Position numbers and translations under genes: made by a program
The notes under the pieces: generated by a model
The model's input: only the letters and a program-made list of their open reading frames with translations
The model's database searches: none
What the model was told of the DNA's origin: nothing
Source: Eunapius fragilis
Taxonomy: Eukaryota > Porifera > Demospongiae > Spongillida > Spongillidae
NCBI GenBank assembly: GCA_963681505.1
Contig: OY811990.1
Coordinates: forward strand, 5,052,675 to 5,116,674
Reading direction: 5' to 3'
Length of the DNA: 64,000 nucleotides
Shown here: positions 31,386 through 43,941 of the stretch, in pieces
Layout: the number at the start of each line of letters is the position of its first letter
Position numbering within the stretch: the stretch's first letter is position 1

Positions 31386-32625
31386 CTGCTCACGCATACT
31401 GAATAACCAGCTCACGCATACTGAATACCCAGCTCACACATACTGAATACCCAGCTCACACATACTGAATACCCAGCTCACACCGCATACTGAATACCCA
31501 GCTCACACATACTGAATACCCAGCTCACACCGCATACTGAATACCCAGCTCACACATACTGAATACCCAGCTCACACCGCATACTGAATACCCAGCTCAC
31601 ACATACTGAATACCCAGCTCACACCGCATACTGAATACCCAGCTCACACATACTGAATACCCAGCTCACGCATACTGAATACCCAGCTCACACATACTGA
31701 ATACCCAGCTCACACCGCATACTGAATACCCAGCTCACACATACTGAATACCCAGCTCACACATACTGAATACCCAGCTCACACATACTGAATACCCAGC
31801 TCACACATACTGAATACCCAGCTCACACATACTGAATACCCAGCTCACACCGCATACTGAATACCCAGCTCACACATACTGAATACCCAGCTCACACATA
31901 CTGAATACCCAGCTCACACATACTGAATACCCAGCTCACACATACTGAATACCCAGCTCACACATACTGAATACCCAGCTCACACCGCATACTGAATACC
32001 CAGCTCACACATACTGAATACCCAGCTCACACATACTGAATACCCAGCTCACACATACTGAATACCCAGCTCACGCATACTGAATACCCAGCTCACGCAT
32101 ACTGAATACCCAGCTCACACATGCATACTGAATACCCAGCTCACGCATACTGAATACCCAGCTCACACATACTGAATACCCAGCTCACACATACTGAATA
32201 CCCAGCTCACGCATACTGAATACCCAGCTCACACATGCATACTGAATACCCAGCTCACACATACTGAATACCCAGCTCACACATACTGAATACCCAGCTC
32301 ACACATACTGAATACCCAGCTCACGCATACTGAATACCCAGCTCACACATACTGAATACCCAGCTCACGCATACTGAATACCCAGCTCACACATACTGAA
32401 TACCCAGCTCACACATACTGAATACCCAGCTCACACATACTGAATACCCAGCTCACGCATACTGAATACCCAGCTCACACATACTGAATACCCAGCTCAC
32501 GCATACTGAATACCCAGCTCACACATACTGAATACCCAGCTCACGCATACTGAATACCCAGCTCACACATACTGAATACCCAGCTCACACATACTGAATA
32601 CCCAGCTTACGCATACTGAATCACT
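31386..32625. repeat. 22-bp satellite ACTGAATACCCAGCTCACAC+AT, about 55 copies
   Basis: Regular array with small variants (ACACCGCAT, ACGCAT, ACACATGCAT). There are no spacer-like unique segments. It starts about 300 bases after the stop of the upstream secreted-protein gene. One further unit lies beyond the hairpin element at 32636-32771, which therefore inserted into the array edge. Confidence 0.97.
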
Positions 32626-32635
32626 GCTAATAAAA

Positions 32636-32771
32636 AAAGGCACAAATCATGTTTTGATTTCACAAGTGATCTGTTTCTTCATATCCGTACCAAAATGATA
32701 ACAGTTTTGATACAGATATGAAAAAACAGATCACTTGTGGAATCAAAATATGATTTGCATCTGTTTTTTTT
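32636..32771. mobile_element. Hairpin MITE (about 50-bp arms) at the edge of the 22-bp satellite
   Basis: The left arm contains CACAAGTGATCTGTTT and the right arm its inverted match AACAGATCACTTGTG, with more matching sequence on both sides (CATATC...GATATG). No coding content is present. Confidence 0.75.
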
Positions 32772-33014
32772 TGCTGTGCGAATACCCAGCTCACGCATAT
32801 ACATCCTTCAATCCATTTCTGCTTGTCGTGGTTACAGTTGAATAATTACAACGCAGTGAAGTAAATAAATACATTCGTCGTGTTCAAGGAATGTCGTCGT
32901 CTGTCAAATTTTTGCCATATGACAACAACCGATTTACGATTCTCGGCTCATTTCGTCCAGATAAAAATTCGATACTCGAGAGGTCAAGGCCGAGATATCG
33001 CACCGATATACCGC

Positions 33015-33114
33015 TAGTCTCGTACCCAGACCCTGGTTCCCACAGCTCACATGCCGGCGCAGTGGTGACGTAACCATCAGCAGTTGTAGGAATAAGGGTC
33101 TGGGTACGAGACTA
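33015..33114. mobile_element. 100-bp MITE of the TAGTCTCG family
   Basis: Ends TAGTCTCGTACCCAGACC and its exact inverted copy, as in the TMTC exon 1 MITE. The centre differs. ATACCGC occurs on both sides, with a three-base offset on the right, as an imperfect target duplication. Confidence 0.85.
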
Positions 33115-33792
33115 ATCATACCGCGGCAGTGGTCAAGCGTTGAGCAGATTGACCGCATCAGAGTATTAATAGTGGGTGGGTGGGGGGGGGGGGGAGGGGG
33201 GGGGGGAGGGAGGAGGGGGGAGGAGGGAGAGGGGGAGGGTGGATAAGAAGGATGTAGGAAGCAGATAGACATAATGCACCAATATATGGCTATGTATAAG
33301 TGCTGGACTAAACAGTGCTTCAGGTACTAAGGCTGCAAAACTGTGCTCCTTCTTTCCAACCTATCGACACAAATAAGAACTGAACATTTTCCACCATGCA
33401 ACAAACATGAAACACAACGTCAATTTCAGGCATGCCTTCAGGTGGGCATGGTTTCCATGGTTTCCCTATAAATAGGCGTATGTATGCATACCTTTGTGGC
33501 AGTCCCACTTACATGTCACTGGGCAGGGCATGGCTACATGGTACTTCTCTCACCTGTGGACCATTGTGTGCTTATGGGAGGGAGGGTATGGAGGAGAGGG
33601 AGGCAGTGATGGAGATTGGCAGAGAAGGAATAGTAAGATAAATAAATGAATTAGGGTCAATATGAATATTGATGGTGAAATCATGCAATAGTGTTGCGTG
33701 AATGAGATGCTTGAACACCACAACACAACTAGCACACCATCTGCTGTGTCACTGCCAGCCAATTTGCTGCATGCATGGATACAATGTGTGTA

Positions 33793-33877
<85 letters not shown>

Positions 33878-36373
33878 AGTACATTGTGTTGTTGCATAGA
33901 GTTTAGGAACTAACCGCAGAGAGAGGATTTCTGCCACATTGTGTGGTTGATAGCTGATCGCATATGTGCAATGGCATATTATGATTGCACTACCTCAGTG
34001 AATACATCTCTGTAACTGCGGCGAGAAGAAGGTTGTGGGCAACACATCGTTGATGGCAGAAATGTTTAATTAATTTGCAACCAAGGACACCCATAAATCT
34101 ATCCTTGGCTATGGCCCCCGCATGAGGGTTACCAGCATCATCAGTACCTTATTTGGCTAGCCTCACCATCAGGAGTCTGTCTTTGGGCTTTATCCAAGCA
34201 CCAACGAGTGATGTTAAAATAAAAGGATATCTGTGTGGGTGATGTGTGCAAGGCTTATCAGGGGTCATGGGAGTGGCTTGAGGGGATTCCTCCTCCATTG
34301 TAAATTCTCCAGCTTTGATTGTGCTACTTCCGTATATTAATGCTATGTAATTCACTTACTTTTAAAACAGCTTCTGAGGCCACCACCCCAATGAGAGCAC
34401 ACCCCATACTCCACCGCTGATGAGGATCATTCCCAATACTAAGCACCCTCTTAGTCCCCCCTCCTCCTCCCTTTTCCCTCCATCTCCTCCTTCTTCCCCC
34501 CCCCCCCTCCTCCTCTCCTCCCTCCTCCCTCCTGTATCTGACCCTGCTTATGTCAAGGCAGAAAAGAAGCCTTCTAAAGTGTTGGGCTTTTCTTGTTGAC
34601 CACTTGAAGGGAAAAAAGGAATTTCCACTGCATTGCTAAGTTAGCCATGAATGAGATCCTGTTGCTCTTGTGGTGATAGTGAACCAGCTGTGCGTATGTG
34701 AGACAAAGATCAAGTTTGTGTGTATTATCTAAGATCATATTGTTGTCACTTACACACACACACACACACACATACTGGATCTTGTGACACCTGTGTTATA
34801 TTTGAATGTGCATGGGATATAGTGGCAGTCATCAAAAGGGATGGTGGACAGGGTGTGGTTACCATGAAGGCACTAAGGTATGGGATGCCTTCAGAACCTC
34901 TGCTATTTATTTCTTCATAGGATGGTGACATAATGTGGAACCTTGTAATAACCCCTTCTCTTCCAATCTACCCCTTCTCCTTTTAGAACAAGTACACTGT
35001 ATTCTTTATGAGAATTTTCTTCCCCTCACTCATCGCTTCCCTCATTTTCTCTTTGCTACACATATTCCTGCTCTACCTCTTCCTCTCCTCTCCATTTTTC
35101 TCTTCTCCTCTCCATCTCGTCCTCTCCGTTGTGCACTGTTCCTAGGCAACCTCCCCTGACTCCATAGAAGGGGTCGGTATGCACATTAAACATTCTCTGG
35201 CTCCCATATTCTATGCATGCAATCCTTTAATTGGTGCCACATCTGTGTCTATTTTTAATGTGATTAGATCGTATTGGTTTACTGTGGCCCTTTTCTAGTA
35301 TTATCTACAAAAGGGATACCTGGCCCCTAGAATGCTACAAGTCCATAATTAAGTTACGACTGCATGGTGCCTGTGGGACTTTGAATGAAGCCCAGAAGGT
35401 ATCATGTAACTAGACCATTTCTGGGATACCAATTTTGTTCTATGTAGCCTTGATAAGGTAGTGCTCAGTGACTCATGATGCCAGTTTACTTAAGTTCCTG
35501 TGAGCTAATGGAGGTACTACATATGTTCTTTACATAACAGTATCCGACGTCCTTTGAAGTATGGCTATTTCATGCTGTTACTATGTTATAAGACTTCTGT
35601 TTCCAATACCATCACAGAATTCCATGAAGTTTTTCCAGTGCGGTAATATTGCATGCATAAATGAGCGTATATATGTTCACGAAATACAATTAAGTAATAT
35701 TAATATATATATATATATATTTAAAATTTGGACTACACATTTCTATACCTATATACACAAATAATGCCATGATGTAAAATTCAATATTACCAATTAAAAT
35801 AAGGAACATCTATTCAAAAGAAACAATCACCCTTTAATGTGCGGCTATATATATATATTGGCGTACTTTACTTCAGCCTATCATTAAATCACCAAGTCAC
35901 CATTTTAAACTCGTTGTCAGATGCACTGGCAGCGTTTACCAGGCTAAAATACTGACAATGAATGCAGAGTGCTCCAGCAGGTTATTTAACGTATCGCCTT
36001 GTATGGCTTTACCTCCTGCAATACACCATTTTCATCACGTGCAGTGATTTATCTTAGATATTACCATAAACGCTGTGCACAAACATGGTATACTAGGTAC
36101 ACTGGTGCACTATAGATTAAGCGGAGTGGTCACATGACACATGAAAAAGGTTTATTGCAGATAAAATAAAATTACGAGCAGCCTGGCCTATAAACACATA
36201 ATTCATCGCTGTATACATAGGCGCAACATAACTGTGACGGTGATGCATGTAATCCATACAGAAAACATATAAACTCAAAGCGCGTGCGGTCTGAAAATTG
36301 ATCAGCTATCCCATGTGACATGTACACATGACCTTGGGGAGGGGGAGGGGGAGGGGGAGGGGGATACCACGTG
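33115..36373. other. Intergenic interval, no gene assigned
   Basis: It holds a poly-G tract (33180-33215), a (CA)n run (33795-33876), a short (CA)n at 34752-34771, a CCTCC-rich stretch (34440-34530) and an AT-rich part (35690-35830). A possible minus-strand exon at 34360-34500 is listed separately. Nothing else is convincing. Confidence 0.6.
34360..34500 (-). CDS. Possible exon of an unrecognised gene
   Basis: On the minus strand a frame reading SIGNDPHQRWSMGCALIGVV continues to ASEAVLK and stops exactly at a consensus donor (GTAAGT, 34354-34359). Upstream the frame runs into a Gly/Arg-rich low-complexity stretch. No matching upstream or downstream exon was found, so this may be chance. Confidence 0.2.
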
Positions 36374-36382
36374 TATATAAAG
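36374..36382 (+). promoter_or_regulatory. TATA box of the second secreted-protein gene
   Basis: TATATAAAG lies 65 bases upstream of ATG 36439, just after a short run of GAGGGG repeats. Confidence 0.65.
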
Positions 36383-36438
36383 ACAATTTCACTCTATCCG
36401 AATCACTCCCAGGTTGATGCGGCGCGCGCCGATCAAAC

Positions 36439-38028
36439 ATGACGAGCAGAATACCCTTTCTTCTCTTGGTCTCGCTGAATCTTTGTACTTCACAAGAGTA
36501 CAGTAAGTTGTGTGTCTAAAGGCAACCCATAGCGAATGAAGTGCATGTGCATTTATATCGCGCCGCGGATGCGAACAAAATACGATACGCCACAAAAGTG
36601 TTCAGAATAGCATGCATGCGTGGTAAACGAATTGAACGCTAAGAAACAGTGAACGATGATAATAATAATAGTAATATAAACCTTACGCCTGCATGCTGTA
36701 TATATGCAGCGGTGTTAACAGGTCTTTCCTCCCACTATTCACAACGGAAGACCCAGATGGCAATTATACCACCGACGACGACGCTGCACCGACAGATACA
36801 CCACACGTCACACCGCCAACCTTCCCACCTTCCCCCGTCTCCCTCGCACCCTCTTTCTCCCCCTCCCCCTCTAGTCAGCTCCCCACTCCCACCCAGGGCC
36901 GTGTGTGTTCTGGTAGCATCTCAAGGTTGAACCCTCCCGCCCCCCCATATTCCGGTGAGCTTACATTAATAGCCGCACACATTGTGTGCTGGACACGAAT
37001 TGAGCGCTCATGCAATGCATATAAAAATATTATTATTAAAATAAATGGGATCGAGGCAGCGAAAAGGGACCTATATATTTCAAGTTTCAAACTATTTCAT
37101 TTTCTATGAGACACCTATGTCCTCTACAACTTCTTTCTTACGCAGTGAAAATTAGTCTAGTGGCCTGAATTTTTTATTGTGCGCGTACATTCTTATTGCA
37201 CACATCATCTTTCTGGAAAATTTTTATAATATGCGCCAGGTCTTTTTTCGCTGCCACGACCCCATAAATGGATTGGTGGAGATGAAGCTTTCATGCAGTC
37301 ATCGCCGATCGCTGTTAACCTCTCCTTCCTCCCTCACTCAATCCATCCCTCCCACTCCCTCACTCCTCCTTCACCCTTCCCTCGCTCTCTCTCGCCCTCC
37401 CTCTTACAACAGGATATATGCTAACAACCTCTTCTCTGTACGGAGCTCTGACAAGTAATTCTTCCAACTCGACCAGTTGCCACTGGAAGATTGCCTGTCC
37501 TGAAACTAGATACTTGATCGCTGTTGTCATGACAGCGGATATGGTTGTTAATGATTCTCTTCTACTTAACCGCACAATACGGATTTCGGAATGCATCAAC
37601 CAATCAGTTGGCTACTTGTTTAAGAAAAAATCGATCGAAGTCGGAACAGCCAGTGGTTCGTGTAATAACACCTCCATGTTTAAAGTCCAGTACTGTTGCT
37701 GTGGTAAGCACTGCGCATGCGCAGCAGAGGTACCTGAACACTTTGTTTTCAATACCATACAGTCTCTACCTTATGCAAACGAGCATCAGAGATTATCCTT
37801 AATCGAAACGTACTTAACTACATGCAGGTAAATTGTTATACGCTTAGAAGTATCAACATGGTCTGAGTTATATGCTTTCTCATGCAGCAACACGACACCG
37901 CCTTTGATAAGGTAGCAGCCCTTCACGCGGACCCGGAGAGTGTTGGAATCGCGGGCCTCCAGGACCGGGAGCTGGCGACCATGCTTGACCTCGCTGGGTT
38001 CATTCAACATGGAGGATGGAACAATTGA
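36439..38028 (+). CDS. Small secreted cysteine-rich protein, paralogue 2 (family not recognised)
   Basis: Five exons, in frame, 254 residues: 36439-36502, 36751-36954, 37413-37703, 37763-37827, 37888-38028. Intron phases are identical to the copy at 29971. The signal peptide is about residues 1-19 (IPFLLLVSLNLCTS). The linker is longer than in paralogue 1, with an Asp run (TTDDDAAPTD) followed by Pro/Ser/Thr. Then come VCSGSIS, SCHWKIACP and YCCCG, with the same nine cysteines. Exon 5 is almost identical in DNA to exon 5 of paralogue 1, although exons 1-2 are unrelated in sequence and exon 3 is clearly diverged. The exon 2 acceptor (after 36750) was chosen by phase; it is weak, and an upstream AG exists in the wrong frame. 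Probably secreted. Role unknown. Confidence 0.83.
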
Positions 38029-38244
38029 TCCCCGCTGCTGTATGCAGAGTGATTATAGTATCATGTGAAAAGGCTATGTGTATATTAGACATTTGTTAAT
38101 TTAAATGAATTTTGGACTTGTATGGACGTTGAAATAAATCTGGCTGAAATGCAGGTCGTTATATAGTTGCTGATATATGAGTGCATGCATGCCTTCAAGT
38201 TATGAGTCGGCAAAATCCCATTCATATATATATTCATATACTCT

Positions 38245-38535
38245 GCAGTCTCAACCTTATGCCAACAAGCATCAGAGCTAGATTATCCCTAATCGAAATG
38301 TACTTAACTACATGCAGGTAAATTGTTATACGCTTAGTTAGGAGTATCAACATGGTCTGAGTTATATGCTTTCTCATGCATGCATGCAGCAACACGAAAC
38401 CGCCTTTGATAGTAGCGCGGCCCTTCACGTGGACCCATGCAGGGAGTGTTGGAATCGCGGGCCTCCAGGGCCGGGAGCTGGCGACCATGTTTGACCTCGC
38501 TGGGTTCATTCAACGGGGAGGATGGAACAATTGAT
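38245..38535 (+). pseudogene. Broken third copy of exons 4-5 of the secreted-protein family
   Basis: Both exons and the intron between them are recognisable directly downstream of paralogue 2. Exon 4 carries an in-frame TAG-containing insertion (GAGCTAGATT). Exon 5 has an indel after GCCTTTGATA and an inserted CATGCAG. The following 3' UTR is also duplicated (38041-38160 versus 38545-38690), so the duplication was a tandem one of about 480 bases. Confidence 0.85.
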
Positions 38536-38780
38536 CCCCGCTGCGATGTATATATATTTGCAGAGTGATTATAGTATCATGTGAAAAGGCTATACGTGTA
38601 ATAGACATGTGTTATAGGTAACTTATAATTTAATGAATTTTGGACTTGTATGGACGTTGAAATAAATCTGGCTGAAATATGCAGGTCATTAGTTGTTGAT
38701 ATATCTCACATATATGAGGGCATGCCTTCAAGTTATATGAGTCGGCAAAATCCCAGGCGTTGCTCTGTATAGACCCTATA

Positions 38781-39107
38781 TATAGACCCTAAGGGCCTTC
38801 GGTTCCTCATAAAACTCCAATACTTTTGTAAATTAGGTGCCTCAATACTTGATGTGCCCAAAAAAGTGCACGGTAAGAGGCATAACGCAGATGATGCGCT
38901 TCGAGGAAACTCGTAAAATATAGCTAGCTTGTATAAAATTGGTAACCGCGTGCTACTAGGGAAACCTATATACGTGTTTCCTGTGGCGGTCACGCCTATA
39001 ACCACGCATGCACTTATTTGGGCACATCAAAACAACAGAGCACCTAAGTTACTAAATGGGTTGGGGCCTTGCGGTTTCATGAGGCATAGAAGCCCTTTTA
39101 AGATAGA
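38781..39107. mobile_element. Inverted-repeat element, about 330 bp, about 100-bp diverged arms
   Basis: The left arm (AAGGGCCTTCGGTTCCTCAT ... GATGTGCCCAAAAAAGTGCA) and right arm (TGCACTTATTTGGGCACATC ... ATGAGGCATAGAAGCCCTTT) are inverted copies with numerous mismatches. No ORF is present. Confidence 0.65.
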
Positions 39108-42100
39108 ATTTATAGTAACGTCGACGTCAGTCCACCCTTTGCCAGGCCATTCATACAACCAATCAGAACCCGCCGTCCGTTAATCCAAGCCGGTTTTAAC
39201 ATATTATAGACTGTTGAGCCTCGCATTAGTAAAAATGGCGCAAGCGGTACTTTGTTGTATGATTATACATATAAATGAAAGGTGCTTAATTCACATGGAC
39301 AATGCCCTAAAATTCCGGACTGATTATGTGCAAAGTGTTCACTCCAACTGAGTTTATAATTAAACCGCCCAAGGTTAAAAAAAAATAGCAGTGGTATAAT
39401 ACTATATCAGCTTTATTGCCTGCGTGTGATATTATATTTTGATTGTTGTATAACATTGCTGGATTACAACATCTTGAAAATCACAATTCGAATTGGGCTA
39501 GTATATTTTCTTAAAACGCAAGGTGTCCTTCGAGCTATGTGCGATTTCTCAAGCGCGTTAACTCTTCCGTGAGTCTTTTTTAACGCAGTGGTAACCATGG
39601 GCTCCCCCAGAGGGGGGCCGTGGAGCCACCCCCCCCCCCCCCCCCCTTCCCTTTGAGACTCAATGGCGCCCCACCCCCGACCCCGGCCTTCTAATAAATG
39701 CCTTTTAAATTATATTTCACAACTGGCCCCCTCCCCCCCCCGCCCCCTAGAAAAGCTGGGGGTGCCCATGGTAACCCTTATGGTTCACAATATGACGCAA
39801 GTGCCCGCAATGGTTATCGCAGGAATAGAAAAAATTTCTATTCCTGCGACGCGATGCGACGTCGCAGCGATAAACCACACCTAAACCACGCCCGATACAG
39901 GTACGTTATATGATGGCCGAGTCCAGAGCCGAGTTTTTTTATTCATTCATCGCGACGCATCGCGAGCTCTTGCGTCGTATTGGGAACCAGGCTTTACTTC
40001 ACCCTCGCGATTTAACACGTATACGTATACACATAAGCGTTAGCGGATACGGAGGTGCGCACTTTTAAACACGAGCCTTTTATGGTGCATAAGGGGTGCG
40101 TATTTTTTATAGTGACAGAGGTTAGATCTATATGCATGCATGCAAAACTTATAAGCAAACTAGTCAAGTATAGACCAACTTGAACTGAATTAGTGTCAAT
40201 CCACGTTTTCGTATAACGAAGAACTGAGTTTGGAGTATCTAAATATATTGTATACAACTGCATGGGTCTATATGACCGTCTTGGGTTGTAAAGGGATTTC
40301 ATGTAAACTGTTGAAACAGTGGTTTTGCTACTTATACCGCAATTATAGCGGCGGTTTAATTTGGCTGATATAGCAATGTAATTACAAAGAAACAGGGTGA
40401 CCTTTATTCCCGCTGTATATACTCCTCGACATTATCAAAAAGCCTATATACTCTAACCCGCGAACATTGTATCTTATGTGATAAATCTCGTATACATGTG
40501 AAGAGAAGGAATTATTAATAACTGAACAAATACAGAAATGCAACTATATTAGGCGGTGATATTTTAAATTGAGTCTGTGTAAATAATCTTCTAACGCCAA
40601 TGCAACAAGCACCCAAACATTTGTGAGTCACGCCTTTAAATCTTCACTCCTTTACTGTACATCTAAGAGTTCTATCTCACGCCTAATTTACGTATTTTGT
40701 CCCACGCAACGTTTTTTTTAAAATTCAGAATTTAATTGATAGTATATTTTGTTGTGACTGCATGCGGTTTTAAGCTGCAACCTCTAACCAATGCAATTAC
40801 TAATTGTAGTGACATTTTTATTTATTTAAAAACCGCGGCCAACTCGCGTGCTACGCCATGCCTGGTCAAGTAGTATAAGTGAAAGTAGTCGTCATGACGG
40901 ATTCTATACGGAACAACATACATGTATATGTGTTTTTGAACTAGTTAATTACAACTCAGTATATATACGCGCTTTGTAATTAGGAATCAGTTACGTACTT
41001 TACACCCCTTGACCATGAAACTTGATGTATTCCGTTTGCCAACCTTATATAGTCTTTATCATTCCTTGCATAAGGGCCCTCTGGAATATATGTAGACCTG
41101 TAGAAGAAGGTTGGCGGTAGACGTGCATGACTATAGAATTTAATTCTGTTTCACTAACTTTACGGCATAGGAATATATACACGCCGATGATCTTATGGTA
41201 TACGTTGCACATCTAGGAATTCAAGCATACCTTGCTTGTTGCTGGCTTTAAAAAATGGGTGGCGCTGTAAAATTAATAAACGGAAGATTGTGACTAATTT
41301 AATACTACCTCGGACTCACAAAGATAAGCAAATTTTAATGTCCAATGTACATGGTTCGACACAGATCTACATGGTCTAACTGCCAGGGCAGGCGAGCATT
41401 CACAACCCGCGCTTACATTAATTCTTATACTAAATCTCTCGTCAGTTTTGCCAGCCGCAAGAAGCAAGGACGCAGGCAGATTATAGAACTCTTTAAAAAA
41501 AAACTCCTACGAGAGCAAACATGCGCTGCACCACAGAGACGTGATTCAGTGTTGTAAAAGTGAAATAGAACATTTCTACATGCAGTACCCGTAGCTGTAG
41601 GGCAATGCATAATATTAAGTGCTGTTATGCCGCGATATATATAATTGTAATTATAATTTTTATTATTATATAACGGTGAGATATAATATAACGAAACAAC
41701 TTACTTCCTGACCTGTTTTAAAGTCAGTTTTGAATAGACGCAGTGGGTTTCAACTTTGTTTCGAGGTACGGAGATCATTTAGCACAGAACTAAAATATTG
41801 TCCTCCATGTTTGTCATCCGATTCTTAGCCAGGTGTAACACCCGTGCTATAAGGGTTCGAGACCGCACAGCAATACCATAATTGCATAATATACCCTTAA
41901 AATACACCGCAATGAACCCCCCCCCCCCCCCCCCCCCCCCTTTTCTTTTCCTTTTCGCAGGCTGAGTTACTTCTAAATGGGGTGGAAGTCAAAGATTGGT
42001 ACTCAATGTCCAGGATGCATGGGTTGTAAATGAATACTGCGTGCGGAAGGAAAAAAAGGAGGGTTGCAACCACTATATCCTCCTTGTGTACATACTGTTT

Positions 42101-42340
42101 AATTCTTGCGAATCATATGGAGAACAGGGCTCCAAGCCTCCAACTTTCTCAATGGAAAAACAACTTTTTACAGAACTAATTTTATATTGACATGGTATAC
42201 GACGTTCTGTTTTATATTGCGATATTTCTATAAGTTGTTCCCGGCTTTAAACGGTGAAACCTCCTCCCCAGCTCATAACAGCAAAGCACGTGACACATTC
42301 AAGGGCTTCAAAGCAACGCCCCCCATTTCTGCAACCAGCA
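39108..42340. other. Intergenic interval upstream of the alpha-mannosidase
   Basis: AT-rich, with poly-C tracts at about 39629-39646 and 41919-41940 and a short hairpin AGGAATAGAAAAAATTTCTA at 39821-39849. No coding region is supported. Confidence 0.6.
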
Positions 42341-43906
42341 ATGCTGCTAGCCATGTTGTGCCTTGCGTCTGCCCTTCTTTGCCGTGCGTCAGGTACCCCC
42401 GTGGTCCATCTGGTTCCGCACAGCCACTGTGATGCGGGATACCAGAAGTCATTCGACGATTACTACCGCTCCGAAGTCCAATACATCCTCGACTCCATGC
42501 TGGTCGCCTTGGAGCAGAGACCGGACCGGAGGTTCGTGTGGGAGGAGGTGTCCTACTTCTCCGTGTGGTGGGCCCAGGCCTCCGAGGCAGAACGCGAGCT
42601 GGTGAGGGCCCTGGTGCAGAGGGGCCAGCTGGAGTTTATCGGAGGTGGGTGGGTTATGCACGACGAGGCCGACACCGGCGTGTACGCCACGTTGAACCAG
42701 ATGACCCTCGGGCTGAGGTTCCTCAACGACACCCTGAACGTGAGGCCGAGACACGAGTGGCACATCGACCCTTTCGGACACTCCATCTTCATGGCTGAGC
42801 TGTACTCCCTCCTAGGCTACACTTCTGTCATCATCAATAGGGTGCCGGACCCCGTCAAACAGCAGATGAAGGCGGACAGAGGCCTGGAGTTCATGTGGCA
42901 GAGCCCCTTCTCTGGAAGGGAGATATTCGCTCACGTGCTGGACTCTCATTACTCCACTCCGGATCTGCCCGCCTTTCTCAGCTTGGAGGTAAAGACAGCC
43001 ATGTTTGTGGACATATGCAAGGAGAGGCTCGGATGGTACCTGACGGACAACGTACTGATACCATTTGGAAACGACTTTGCCTTTCAGAATGCCACTTCTG
43101 ATTTTGCATCCATGGATGCAATCGTGGACGCTATTAACAACAACAGCGCGGCCTACGGACTTACTGTAAGGTACTCCACCCTGAGCGAGTACATGGATGC
43201 CGTCTTAAGCAGTGGTGTTAAGTTTCCCTCACGTGATGGAGACTTTCTGCCATACGTTGCCTGTTCACCATGTGACTCTGTGCAGTGTGGGGGTATATTT
43301 GGTGGCAGTCCGTGTGGAGCTACGGACTCCTTCTGGTCTGGATTCTACACCTCCAAACCATCACAGAAGCTTCTCTCTGAGGTACAGGACGCATCTCTGA
43401 GGGCACTGGAGACAGTACGAGCACTGTCCCTGTTCCAGGGTGACCTCCGTGTGGAGGAATCCCTGGTACTGGCCAAGAACACATCAGCCATTATGCAGCA
43501 CCATGATGCTATCACTGGTACCAGCTTCCCTGAGAGTTATGAGGACTACAATGTACGGCTGGGGGAAGCCCTTAGTGCAGGAGATGAGGCAACCTCCTTC
43601 ATTAAGGTAGGACTATGTTCCCTCACCTCCTCCTCCCTCTCTCCCTCTCTCCTCTCCCCCTCCTCTCCCCCTCCTCTCACCCATATGCTCTCCCCCTTTT
43701 CCTCCGCATTTCAGTGTTTTCTTCCCCCCCCCCCCTCCTCCCGATACAGGCGGCCATATTGTGTAGTGACAGCCCTGTTTCATACACGCTCAGTTCCAAC
43801 AGTGTATCAGTCCTCAGTGGTCTAACAGAGGCCAACATAGCTGTGGTGGTGATACAGAACCCTCTACCCCATGACATGTAAGTGCTGTCCATCACGTGAG
43901 TCCTCA

Positions 43907-43941
<35 letters not shown>

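Noticed and set aside
31386..32625. CRISPR-like regular array
   Set aside because: The units are contiguous 22-mers without unique spacers, in a eukaryotic intergenic region. It is a simple satellite.
33320..33640. Short open frames on both strands (for example GLPQRYAYIRLFIGKPWKPC)
   Set aside because: No splice context or recognisable domain could be matched on either strand.
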